Assembly: GCA_945893365.1 (NCBI GenBank)
Contig: CAMDED010000014.1
Coordinates: 1-64,000, forward strand
DNA from: Candidatus Sulfopaludibacter sp. SbA3
GTDB lineage: Bacteria; Acidobacteriota; Terriglobia; Bryobacterales; Bryobacteraceae
Length of the DNA: 64,000 nucleotides
Direction of reading: 5' to 3'
The translations under genes were made by a program, and so were the position numbers. A model generated the notes under the pieces. The model made no database searches. It was not told the origin of the DNA and saw nothing but the letters and a program-made list of their open reading frames with translations. Positions 36,082 through 46,400 of the stretch are shown one piece after another (the first letter of the stretch is position 1; each line of letters opens with the position of its first letter).

Positions 36082-37581
36082 CTATTGCGCCGTCACAAAC
36101 CGCACGTCGCCGAACGATTCCGGGGTGTGGAAGCCCCTCGCCGGCGGCGCGACCGGGGACCACGTGCTGTTCTGCTTGTCCGTAATACCGCCCGTCCGGT
36201 TCAGGTTCAGCCGCCATTCGTCGCCGTTTCGGGGCGGCGTGTGCGCGGCGTCCTTCGCGAAATTCCGCAGCGGAATCGCCAGCTCGACAATCCAATTTGC
36301 GTCTCCTGCCGCTTCCTCCTTGCGCGGTTGGCCATGAAAGGTCGTCCTGTAGATCACGCCCTCCGGCTCCCAGGTGGGCGGTCCTTTCCACCAGTCCGTC
36401 CGGCAGCGGTTTAGCATCGTGCCGATCGCGTTGATCTCAAAGGTGTAGTAGTTCGTCACCTTCGCCGGGTTCGGACTCAGAAAAATCTCGACGCAATCGT
36501 CCCTCGATACGGGCCCGTGGCGCTCCGTAACGCTCGCCGAAATGTGCTTGTCGCGGCAGAACCAGCTTACGTACAGGTTCTCGTCGTCCCACAACATTTT
36601 TGCGGCGGTCTGCTCCTTCGCGCCTCCGGTCCACCAGTTGAAATGGAAGTCGCCCACAGTCCGGGCGCGTTTCCAGGCGGCCTCGTCAAGCTCTCCGTCG
36701 ATCTTGATCCCGCCTTTCGCGCGGTGGATATCGTACTTGGCGCGCGGCGGCGCAAGATGCGGCAGCAGCCACTCGACCCGGTCCTTCACCGCCTCTTCGT
36801 TCAAACCGTGGCCGGCGTCATACCAGAGCGCCTTTTTCGGCTCCTTGGCTGCGGCGAAGAACTCCCGTCCCTTCGCCTCGGACACAAAGCGGTCGGTCCG
36901 GCCGAACTGGAGCAGCACCGCCGCCTTGGCTTGCGCGATGTGTTTCACGGGATCGAGAGGGGCAAGCCGGGCGATGAACTTCTCTCTCGCCTCCGGCTCC
37001 ATCTTCGGTCCGAACAGGAACCAGTCGCTGAAGGACACCGTGCCCGCCTGCAAAGCATATGCTTTGACGCGCGGTTCCACCGAAGACATCGTGGCGCCGT
37101 ACATGGCCCCGAAATCGTGTCCCACGTAGGCGATGCGCTTCGCGTCCACGCCCGGTTGCGCCAGCAGAACGTCGATCGCGCGGCGGAGCGCTTTCACTTC
37201 CTTGACGGAGTTCTCGAAGTCGTCCGCGCGGTTGCGGGAGGGGAACCACTTCGGATCGGACCACATGGTTTCAACCAGCAGGGAAACCGTCCCCCGCGCG
37301 GCCAGCGTGACGGCCTCACCCAGAAATTGCGTGCGGTTCGAGGTCTTCGACTCCGGCTCATACCAATGCACGAATAGCACGCCCGCATGGCTTTCGCCGC
37401 TCTCCGGCCGCACCACATAGGCCGCCGTTCGCTTACCGTCAAGGGCGGCGAAGGTGATATCTTGAATGCGCGCTCCGTCTCGCGTCTCGATGTGAACCTC
37501 CTGGACGTCGAGCGGCAGTTTGCGGTCGTACTCGAAGGAAAGACCGGCGGCGAGAAACGCAAATAAAGGTAGCGCAAGCAT
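36082..37581 (-). CDS. Exported alpha/beta hydrolase fused to a CBM9-like domain
   Basis: 499 residues with a signal peptide (MLALPLFAFLAAGLS). Residues about 30-290 are a dienelactone-hydrolase-like fold: nucleophile elbow YVGHDFGAMYG, then LLQFGRTDRFVS with the acid, and DAGHGLN with the His. The elbow has Asp where Ser or Cys is usual, as in haloalkane dehalogenases or epoxide hydrolases. Residues about 295-499 are a carbohydrate-binding CBM9/DOMON-like sandwich (KIDGELDEAAWKRA, LYVSWFCRDKHI, DDCVEIFLSP). Probably acts on a polysaccharide-linked ester or similar; substrate unknown. Divergent from the PIG-L gene with 42 bp between. Confidence 0.75.
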   Translation of the reverse strand: MLALPLFAFLAAGLSFEYDRKLPLDVQEVHIETRDGARIQDITFAALDGKRTAAYVVRPESGESHAGVLFVHWYEPESKTSNRTQFLGEAVTLAARGTVSLLVETMWSDPKWFPSRNRADDFENSVKEVKALRRAIDVLLAQPGVDAKRIAYVGHDFGAMYGATMSSVEPRVKAYALQAGTVSFSDWFLFGPKMEPEAREKFIARLAPLDPVKHIAQAKAAVLLQFGRTDRFVSEAKGREFFAAAKEPKKALWYDAGHGLNEEAVKDRVEWLLPHLAPPRAKYDIHRAKGGIKIDGELDEAAWKRARTVGDFHFNWWTGGAKEQTAAKMLWDDENLYVSWFCRDKHISASVTERHGPVSRDDCVEIFLSPNPAKVTNYYTFEINAIGTMLNRCRTDWWKGPPTWEPEGVIYRTTFHGQPRKEEAAGDANWIVELAIPLRNFAKDAAHTPPRNGDEWRLNLNRTGGITDKQNSTWSPVAPPARGFHTPESFGDVRFVTAQ

Positions 37582-37623
37582 GATTTGCCGCCATTGTACC
37601 GGAACTGGGGTACCATATGCGGG

Positions 37624-38448
37624 ATGAGCCGGATTTCACTCGCCGCGCTGTCCGCCCTGATTCCCGCCGCATTTCTCGGGGCGCAGACCATGCGTCTCGA
37701 GACCATGCAGGGAAAGTCGATTCTACTCTTCACCCCGCACCCCGACGACGACACCTTCTGTTGCGCCGGTACTCTGGCGCTCCTCGCGAAGAACCGCAAC
37801 ACCGTCCGAATTGTGATCTACACGAACGACGACAAGGGCTCCTACGATCCGGAAATGACCAGCGAACGCCTCGCGCGCATTCGAAAAGCGGAAGAGGAAG
37901 AGGCCTGCCGCATACTCGGAATCCCAAAGGAGAACATCATCTGGCTTCCGTACCACGACGGGATGCTCGAGTACGCGAATCCGCGCGACCTCGTCGAACA
38001 GGTCACGGCGCTGATTCGAACTTACCGGCCCGAGGCCGTCCTTTCCGTCGACCCCGGCGAGGAGAGCGTGCGCCGGCACAAGACCGACCATCGAATGGCC
38101 GCGGGCAACACAATCGACGCCATTCGCGCCGCCGAGTGGCATCTATACTTTCCGAACCAGCGTCTGCATCAAGGCCTTGCGCCATGGAAGGTACCGTTCG
38201 AATACTTCTATTACGCCTCCGCCAAAGACGCCAACTATTTCGTCACCATCGACAGCGTTGTCGACCTCAAGTTAAAAGCCGCCGCTGCCCACGTCAGTCA
38301 GTTCCCACCGTCCATCGACCGTTACCGCCCGGACTGGGAACCGGAACGGTTGGAGAAACTGAAGGCCGGCATGCGCTCGCGAATCCCGCGGAAAGACGGC
38401 CACTATGTGGAAGCCTTCCGCTCCTCCCGGAGTTTCAACCAGCAATGA
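37624..38448 (+). CDS. Exported PIG-L/LmbE-family deacetylase
   Basis: 274 residues from ATG 37624, with a signal peptide (SRISLAALSALIPAAFLGA). The zinc motif is TPHPDDDTFC (PHPDD, here followed by D instead of the usual E), and the third ligand sits in RHKTDHRMA. Family enzymes remove acetyl groups from GlcNAc-type sugars. The start at 37585 would extend upstream of the signal peptide and is not preferred. Its stop overlaps the start of the M1 aminopeptidase (ATGA). Confidence 0.82.
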   Translation: MSRISLAALSALIPAAFLGAQTMRLETMQGKSILLFTPHPDDDTFCCAGTLALLAKNRNTVRIVIYTNDDKGSYDPEMTSERLARIRKAEEEEACRILGIPKENIIWLPYHDGMLEYANPRDLVEQVTALIRTYRPEAVLSVDPGEESVRRHKTDHRMAAGNTIDAIRAAEWHLYFPNQRLHQGLAPWKVPFEYFYYASAKDANYFVTIDSVVDLKLKAAAAHVSQFPPSIDRYRPDWEPERLEKLKAGMRSRIPRKDGHYVEAFRSSRSFNQQ

Positions 38449-40316
38449 AACGATCAGGCCTTCCTTTACTGTTACTGTTACTGCTCACTTCCGCCTGCAT
38501 GAACAAGAACGCCAAGAAAGAAGACAGCCTCGTGGAGCCCGTTCGGGACGTCCACTCCTACTCACGTCCGGATCGGGTCCGCGTCAAGCACGCTGTCCTG
38601 GATCTGGAGGTGAAGTTCGACAAGAAGACGCTGGAAGGAACCGCCACGCTGACCGTTGAGCGCCCGGACCCCTCCGCGCCCCTGATTGTGGATTCGAAGG
38701 ATTTGAACGTCAATGCCGTTGAAATCTCCGCGGATGGCAAAAACTTCGCCGAAGCCAAGTTCCTCAAGGGCGCTTCCGATCCCATCCTGGGAAGTCCGTT
38801 GACGGTGGATCTGCCCGCGGGTGCGGCGCAGGTGCGCTTTCGATATTCGACATCGCCCCAAGCGGCCGCCCTCCAGTGGCTCGAACCGGCTCAGACCGGC
38901 GGGAAGAAGTCGCCCTTCCTGTTCACGCAGTCGCAAGCGATCAACGCCCGCAGTTGGATACCACTGCAGGACTCCCCCGGGGTCCGCATCACCTACGACG
39001 CGCTAATCCGCACGCCGAAAGGTCTGTTGGCGTTGATGTCGGCCGAGAACGACCCCGCCGCCAAACGCACCGGCGAGTACCGGTTCCGCATGTCGCAGGC
39101 GATTCCGTCTTATCTGATGGCCCTCGCCGTGGGCGACCTCGTGTTTCGGACGACCGGAAAGCGCAGCGGCGTCTACGCCGAGCCGCCGATGCTTGAGCGC
39201 GCGGCGCGCGAGTTTGAAGACACCGACGAAATGATTCGCGCCGCCGAAGCCTTATACGGCCCCTACCGCTGGGACCGCTACGACATCCTTGTTCTGCCGC
39301 CCAGCTTCCCCTTTGGCGGCATGGAGAATCCGCGGCTCACATTTGCGACGCCCACGGTAATCGCCGGAGACAAGAGTCTGGTGGCGCTCGTCGCCCACGA
39401 ACTGGCTCATTCCTGGTCCGGTAACCTTGTGACCAACGCGACCTGGAGCGACTTCTGGCTGAACGAAGGCTTTACCGTGTATCTCGAATGGCGGATTCAG
39501 GAGACCGTTTACGGCCGGAAACGCGCGGAAATGGAGCGCGTGCTCGCCGCGGACGACTTGGCGCTCGAAATGGCGAAGCTGCCTCCAGGCGACCAGATTC
39601 TCCACATCGACCTTAAAGGACGCGATCCGGACGACGGGGCAACCCAAGTCCCGTACGTGAAGGGGGCACTATTCCTATTTGCCATGGAACGGTATTTCGG
39701 ACGCTCGAAATTCGATCTGTTCCTGAAGAGCTACTTCAGCGAACGTGCGTTCCAAAGCATCACGACCGCGCAGTTTCAGGAGGTTCTGAATCGAACTCTC
39801 TTGAACCTGAATCCCGGATTGATGACCGGCGAGCAGGTCGAAGAGTGGCTCTTCAAGCCCGGACTGCCCTTGGACGCCCAGCTTCCGCCGACGGATGTTT
39901 TCGACCGCGTGGACGGCAACGCAAAAAACTGGATCAACGGTCTCGCGTCGCTTGCCCAGGTTGACTCGAAGAAATTGAGCACGCCCGAGTGGATTCGCTT
40001 TCTCCGCATGGTGGCTCCCAAGCTTGACGGCGCCAAGATGCGCGAGCTCGACGCCGCTTTCCACTTCACACAGACGGGCAACAGCGAGATTCTGAGCGAG
40101 TGGCTGCTGCTCGCGATTCAGCAGAAGTACCAACCCGCCGACAGGCGTCTGGAGGAGTTTCTGTGCACTGTCGGGCGCCGCAAATACTTGAAGCCCCTTT
40201 ACGAGGAGTTGGCGAAATCTCCGGAAGGAAAAGAGAAGGCGAAGACGATCTACAAAAAGGCGCGGCCGCTTTATCACCCCATTGCCGACGCGACCATAGC
40301 TAAGTTATTGAAATAG
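38445..40316 (+). CDS. M1-family aminopeptidase lipoprotein
   Basis: 623 residues from ATG 38445, coupled to the PIG-L gene by an ATGA overlap. The signal peptide ends in LLLLTSAC, a lipobox, so it is membrane-anchored. Domain order as in the leukotriene-A4-hydrolase group: N-terminal beta sandwich, then GGMENPRLTF (near residue 292), the zinc motif HELAHSWSGN (near 318) with Glu in WLNEGFTVYLEW, and a C-terminal helical repeat (LSTPEWIRFLRMVAPKLDG). It would trim N-terminal residues from peptides in the periplasm. A larger frame back to 37617 is the shadow of the PIG-L gene. Confidence 0.92.
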   Translation: MKRSGLPLLLLLLLTSACMNKNAKKEDSLVEPVRDVHSYSRPDRVRVKHAVLDLEVKFDKKTLEGTATLTVERPDPSAPLIVDSKDLNVNAVEISADGKNFAEAKFLKGASDPILGSPLTVDLPAGAAQVRFRYSTSPQAAALQWLEPAQTGGKKSPFLFTQSQAINARSWIPLQDSPGVRITYDALIRTPKGLLALMSAENDPAAKRTGEYRFRMSQAIPSYLMALAVGDLVFRTTGKRSGVYAEPPMLERAAREFEDTDEMIRAAEALYGPYRWDRYDILVLPPSFPFGGMENPRLTFATPTVIAGDKSLVALVAHELAHSWSGNLVTNATWSDFWLNEGFTVYLEWRIQETVYGRKRAEMERVLAADDLALEMAKLPPGDQILHIDLKGRDPDDGATQVPYVKGALFLFAMERYFGRSKFDLFLKSYFSERAFQSITTAQFQEVLNRTLLNLNPGLMTGEQVEEWLFKPGLPLDAQLPPTDVFDRVDGNAKNWINGLASLAQVDSKKLSTPEWIRFLRMVAPKLDGAKMRELDAAFHFTQTGNSEILSEWLLLAIQQKYQPADRRLEEFLCTVGRRKYLKPLYEELAKSPEGKEKAKTIYKKARPLYHPIADATIAKLLK

Positions 40317-40326
40317 AACAGCGCTC

Positions 40327-40383
40327 TATAATGCTGTACCAGTACCGTCACGAAAGAGGATGAGCCTTTAGCCCTAGTACTGG
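40327..40383 (+). promoter_or_regulatory. TATAAT box and 5'-terminal stem-loop of the giant surface-protein gene
   Basis: TATAAT at 40327-40332 with a weak -35. The predicted start, about 40339, is exactly where CCAGTAC (40339-40345) pairs with GTACTGG (40377-40383) to enclose a 31-nt loop that itself contains AAAG/CTTT arms. The structured leader ends 33 nt before the ATG. It may be an RNA-stability or regulatory element; I do not recognise a known riboswitch. Confidence 0.4.
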
Positions 40384-40416
40384 CTTGCTTACTCCCTCTT
40401 TCCAAGGGACAATAGC

Positions 40417-43400
40417 ATGTCGCCGCCTAAACGAGATCTGTCAATCATGACCGTACACGCACGGAAAATGCTTCTTCGCCTTGCGCTGTCCGCTCTCGCG
40501 GTTCTGTGTGTCTTCGCGCCCCACGCCGCCGCAAACGGCGTTCCCCCCTCTTGCACCATCGCCGCCGTCAGCGCACCGAACGTGAGGCATGAGGGGTTTA
40601 GAGAGCTTCTCGGCGACGTCGACATCACCTGCACCGGCGGAACGCCCACCGGAAACGGCGTGGCGATTCCAACCTACGACATCAACGTCACCTTCACCAA
40701 CGCCGACTACGGCTGGACGTACGTAGCTACGGACTTCATCGACATGGTCCTGGTGGTGAACCCCGCCGTCGCGTCGAGCGTGGGCTATTTCCCCTGCCTC
40801 GCCGCGAACGGGGTTTGCCCTGGAACCGGAAACGGCACAGGTACAGGCTACTACGGCGCCGGCGCTGGACAGAACAGGAACGTCTTTCAGGCGCAGGCGG
40901 CTGGTACACAGATAGGCTTTCCAACAGCGACGTTCAGAAGCATTCCGATCGATCCCCCTGGAACCACCGGGGCCCAAGTGCTGCGAATCAGGAACCTGAG
41001 GGGCAACATAGTCTTCTCGGGTCCGAACGGGCCACAGGCGCCGAGAGCGGTCTCGGGTAAAACCGAGTTGCGTTTTGTGGAAATTCAGCTGCCGACACCG
41101 ATCACCGCGGCGGTTGAAGTCCGTAGTAGTTCCGAGCAGGTCCTCCTCGTTTCGCAGCCGAGTCTGGTTGTGGCGCGGGATACCGGGCTAGGCCTGTCCG
41201 CGGCGGTTCGGAATCCTTCCGACTCGGACGGGGGCGCCATGGCGTTCACGCGAAGCACGCCTGTCAATGCCGCTCTGGCCGCGAGTCAGACGGCTTCGGG
41301 GCAGATTTCGATGAATCTGAAGTACACCGAAACCCAGGCCGACTCGTTTCGCACGCAAAGTCAGGAGGACGGGTTCAGTTCCCCGTCGTTCCCCGCGACG
41401 AACGGACTCGACAAGGTGGGCAAGGCGTCGACGGGCACCCGGTTGTTCGCCTATTTCTCGAATATTCCAGCGAACGTCTCGCTGTACGTGACCACCACGC
41501 AGGTTTCCACTGGAACTACGTCGGGCGCAACTGCCACGCTCACGGCGTCGGACGGAGGGGGCGGAGGCGCTTTTTCAGCGGTCGCCGGGACAGGTAACGC
41601 GTCGATCTCAGGTTCGGCGCCGTTTTCCAGCATCAAGAAAGTGACGTTGACAAACGGCGGCGGGATTGCGGCGTGGGATGTTCGCGCTTCGAGTCCGGCC
41701 ACCGTCGAATCGATCAGTTTCGGCGTTGTGGCGGCACACGACTATTCGGTCGCGGTTCCGGCCGTGGGTAGCGCAAGTGTCAACATGAGCCTCGGTCCGA
41801 TCGACCCGGCGCTCTTGATTCCAGCGGAGCTGCCGACTAACCTTCCGATACCTTTCTTCGACAATCCGTTCTCTTTCCAGTCCCTCTTCACAATGGGAGC
41901 GGGCATCCCGGCGATCATTGGTTCGTCTCCTCTGCCAACGGCAATATCGGGCAGTAGCTACGTCCCCTACGCGTTTGGCGTGTTGGACCCGCCGGGCAAC
42001 CCAAAGTGGGAAGCAAGCGGTCTGCCTGTGGGAATGAGCATTTCGGCCGCGGGTGTGTTGAGCGGCACGCCGGCGGGACCCGGAATTTACCCAACCATCA
42101 TCCAGGTTTCCTTCGGCGGCGAGCCCATCTCGAAACCTTTCACGCTGCCGGTGTTCGGAATATCGACTCCGGCGCCGCTACAGAGTCCGGTTTCCGGCGT
42201 CGCCTATTCACAAACCCTGACGGCGGTGGCAGGCGCCCCTCCGTACACGTGGTCAATGGCTAGCGGATCGCTTCCGGCCGGCCTGACACTAAGCGCTTCC
42301 GGCGTCATCAGCGGCACAACCACGGCTACATCTTCTTCCGCCTTCATGATTCGCGTGACGGATGCGGCGTCGCGAAGCGTGACCGCCTCGTATACGCTTT
42401 TCCCGCTGAGTCTTTCGCCCCTATCGCTACCCAATCCCGCGGTCGGCGTACCATACAGCCGAACGATCACCGCGTCGGGTGGCGTCCCGCCACTGCTTTC
42501 GATGTTCAGCGGTTCTCTGCCCGTGGGCCTGACATTTACGGCTTCGACGGGAACGGTTTCCGGCACGGCAACCTTGACGGGCGCCACAACCATCAATATC
42601 ATGGCAAGCGACAGTCAGGGCGCGCAGATCACGCGCAGTTACACGCTCTCGCCGCTGAAGATCACGACGCCATCGCTGCCCAACGGACAAGTGGGCGTGG
42701 CGTATCCGGCCACGACGCTCGCCGCGGCCGGCGGTACCGCGCCGTACACATTTTCGGCGGGCACGCTGCCTGCGGGATTGTCGTTAAGCCCGGCGGGCGT
42801 GCTCAGCGGAACGCCGGCATCGACGGCGGCTGCGACATTTACCGTCACGGCGACGGATTCTGCATCGCCGCAGGTTGCGCATTCGGCGTCGTTCACCATC
42901 ACCCCGCTGGCAGGGGTCCTCGCCATCGCAACAACGTCCCCGCTGCCGAATCCCGGAGTCGGCACGGTCTACTCGAAGACCTTGGCGGCGGCGGGTGGAT
43001 CTCCCCCTTACACATGGTCCGTGAGCGCCGGCGCACTGCCTGCGGGATTGACGCTCGGCACGAACGGCGTGCTGAGCGGGACGGCCACATCTACCAGCCC
43101 CGCGACCTTCACGGTAAAGGTGACCGACGCTATCGAAGGCACAGCCACGAAGGAGTTCACTGCCTTATCTCCTTTTAGTCTGGCTCCGGCTGCATTGCCG
43201 AATCCGGTAGTCGGAACGGCTTACTCGCAGACGCTGACGGCTTCGGGCGGCGCCGCTCCGTTTGCGTTCAGCGTGTCGTCCGGCTTACCCACAGGCTTGA
43301 ACTTGTCTGCGGCGGGCGCGCTAAGCGGAACAGCCCAGGGCCGCAACGGGGGAGCCAGCCTGCTTTACGGCGGAACCAAGTCGGGGCAGCTGTTAACCAT

Positions 43401-46400
43401 CAACGCCGCCACAGGCGCGGGAACGCTGGTCGGCATCACGCCACCCTTGAGCTCAACGGAGATTGTGTTCGATAGCTTGACCGGGCGGGCTTGGTCCCAG
43501 CAAATCGACGGGACTTTTACCATCCGGGAATTCGACATCGCAACCGCTGCGGCGATCGGAGGCGTAGTTCCCGATATCGCTGCCTTTAACGGTCTCGAAT
43601 ACGTCGGCACAACGCTTTACGGGACGACGGTCAGCAACTCCGAAGGCCCGTCCACGCTTCGAACTCTGAATCCCGTAACCGGGGCAAGCGCGCCGATCGG
43701 CCTGACGGGGACCGGCCCGATCGCCGGTCTCGCCTACGATAAGCAGGCGGGCATCATGTACGGGATTCAGGGTGGGTCCCCCCCCGGCCAGCCTGTACAC
43801 GATCAACCTCTCGACCGGGGCCGCGACCGTCGTCGGGAACACGGGTCTGCAATTCGGGAGCCTGGAGTTTGGTCCCGACGGGAACCTCTACGCCGGAAGC
43901 AGCGGTGGAGAGGGACCATCGACTCTGTATCGAATCAATCCCTCGACCGGGGCCGCGACGCCGGTGGGCAATATCGGCTTCAACCAACTGACCGGTCTGA
44001 CCTTGGTCCCCGCATTTGGCGGGTACACCACCGTAGTGACGGTGACGGACGCGAGCGGCGGCACGCTTACGCGACCGTACACGATTAGCCCGCTCGCGAT
44101 CGTCACGGCCAGTCTTCCCCAAGGAGCAGTGGGAACGGCCTACTCGCATCCCGTTGTGGCCGCCGGCGGATCGGGGAATTACACGTTCAGCTTTTCGGGC
44201 GCACTGCCGGCGGGGCTTTCGCTGAACAGCGCGACGGGCCTGATGAGCGGGACGCCCACTTCGCCGGCCGCTTCCGTCTTTAGCATCACGGTCAACGACG
44301 GCTCGCTGACCGCGAGCAAGAGCTTTACGGTTACGCCGCTCGGAATTGTGACCGCCACACTTCCCGGAGGCACCGTTGGTACTCCCTATTCGCAGAGCAT
44401 CGTAGCTACGGGTGGCGTCGTGCCCTACGTATACTCCGTGATTCCGGGGACACTTCCGGCGGGCCTCGCCCTGAGCCCCACAACCGGCACGATCGGCGGC
44501 ACGCCCACGTCGAGCGTCACAACGCCGTTCACCATTACGGTCATCGACGCCGCGGGGCTTGCGGTCTCGCGAACCTATACGATTTCATTCCTTTCCATCA
44601 CGACGGCAACGCTTCCGAACGGCGCGGTGGGAGTTGCGTACTCGCAAACGCTGGCGGCGGCGGGCGCCCCGCCCTTCAACTGGACGATCACCGTTGGCGC
44701 GCTGCCTGCCGGTTTGACGCTCACCTCGGGGACCGGAGCCATCACCGGAACGCCGACTTCGCCGGTATCGAGCACGTTTACGGTTCAGGTGACCGACGCC
44801 GGCAGCGGCACCGCAACCCGAAGCTTTACGGTGGTTCCGCTTGGCATCACTACGAATTCGATTGGAACCGCGAGCGTGGGAAGCGTGTACTCGGCCACCG
44901 TTGCGGCGGCGGGCGGCACGTCCCCGTACACGTTCTCGATGGCTTCCGGAACCTTACCCACAGGGTTGTCTCTCTCGGCGGCGGGTGTGATTTCAGGAAC
45001 GCCTTCGGTCGCCGGACCTGCTACGTTCACGGTCCGGGTTACGGATTCGGTAGGCGGCGCTTCGACCAAGTCATTCACACTTTCGCCGCTGGGGATCACG
45101 ACGGCGACGCTCGCGAACGGGCAGGTGGGTGTGTCGTATTCGCAGACAGTCGGGGCGGCGGGTGGAACCGCGCCATACACGTTCACGGGTACGCTGCCTG
45201 CCGGATTGTCGCTGAACTCGGCGACGGGAGCGATTACGGGGACGCCAGCATCGTCAGCAACTGCTAACTTCACCGTTACCGTCACCGATTCGTTATCGGT
45301 CAGCAGCGCGAAATCGTTCACGATCACACCGGTGGCGGCTCTCGAGATCGCAACAGCGTCGCTGTCGAATCCAGGCGTCGGCGTCGTGTATTCACAGACG
45401 CTCGCCACCGCGGGCGGCACGGCTCCCTATACGTTCACGTGGACGGGTACGCTGCCCACGGGCCTCACCTTGAGTACCGCCGGGGTTCTTAGCGGCAACC
45501 CGTCCGCAGTCGGGAGCTTTACCTTTAACGTCCAGGTAACCGACAACGTGGGCGCGACGGCAACCAAGTCCTTCACGCTTTCGCCGCTTGGGATCACGAC
45601 GGCGACTCTCGCGAACGGGCAGGTGGGAGTGGTGTATTCGCAGACAGTCGTGGCGGCGGGCGGAACCGCGCCGTACACGTTCTCAGGCACGCTGCCTGCC
45701 GGATTGTCGCTGAACCCGGCAACGGGAGCGATTACGGGGACGCCGGCATCGTCGGCGACTGCGAACTTCACCGTTACGGTCACCGATTCGTTATCGGTCA
45801 GCAGCGCGAAATCGTTCACGATCACGCCGGTGGCGGCTCTCGAAATCGCAACAGTGGCGCTGCCGAATCCAGGCGTCGGCGTCGCGTATTCACAGACACT
45901 CGCCACAGCGGGCGGCACGGCTCCCTATACGTTCACGCCGTCGGGTACACTGCCGACGGGCCTCACCCTGAGTACTGCCGGGGTTCTTAGCGGCAACCCG
46001 TCCGCAGTCGGGAGCTTTACCTTTAACGTCCAGGTAACCGACAACGTGGGCGCGACGGCAACCAAGTCCTTCACACTTTCGCCGCTGGGGATCACGACGG
46101 CGACTCTCGCGAACGGGCAGGTGGGTGTGGCGTATTCGCAGACAGTCGGGGCGGCGGGTGGAACCGTGCCGTACACGTTCTCAGGCACGCTGCCTGCTGG
46201 GTTGACGCTGAACCCGGCAACGGGAGCGATTGCGGGGACTCCGGCATCGTCGGCGACTGCCAACTTCACCGTTACGGTCACCGATTCTTTATTAATCAGC
46301 AGCGCGAAATCGTTTACGATCACGCCGGTCGCGGCTCTCGAAATCGCAACAGCGGCGCTGCCGAATCCAGGCGTCGGCGTCGCGTATTCACAGACACTCG

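Noticed and set aside
36011-36391. Longer start for the ferredoxin
   Set aside because: The extra residues overlap the 3' end of the hydrolase gene and do not look like a ferredoxin N-terminus.
37617-38444. Aminopeptidase frame extended upstream to give 899 residues
   Set aside because: It overlaps the whole PIG-L gene in another frame; the lipoprotein signal at 38445 marks the true start.
40339-40383. Known riboswitch (c-di-GMP type) or hammerhead ribozyme in the leader
   Set aside because: It contains CGAAAG and GATGAG, but the order and spacing of the conserved cores do not match either.
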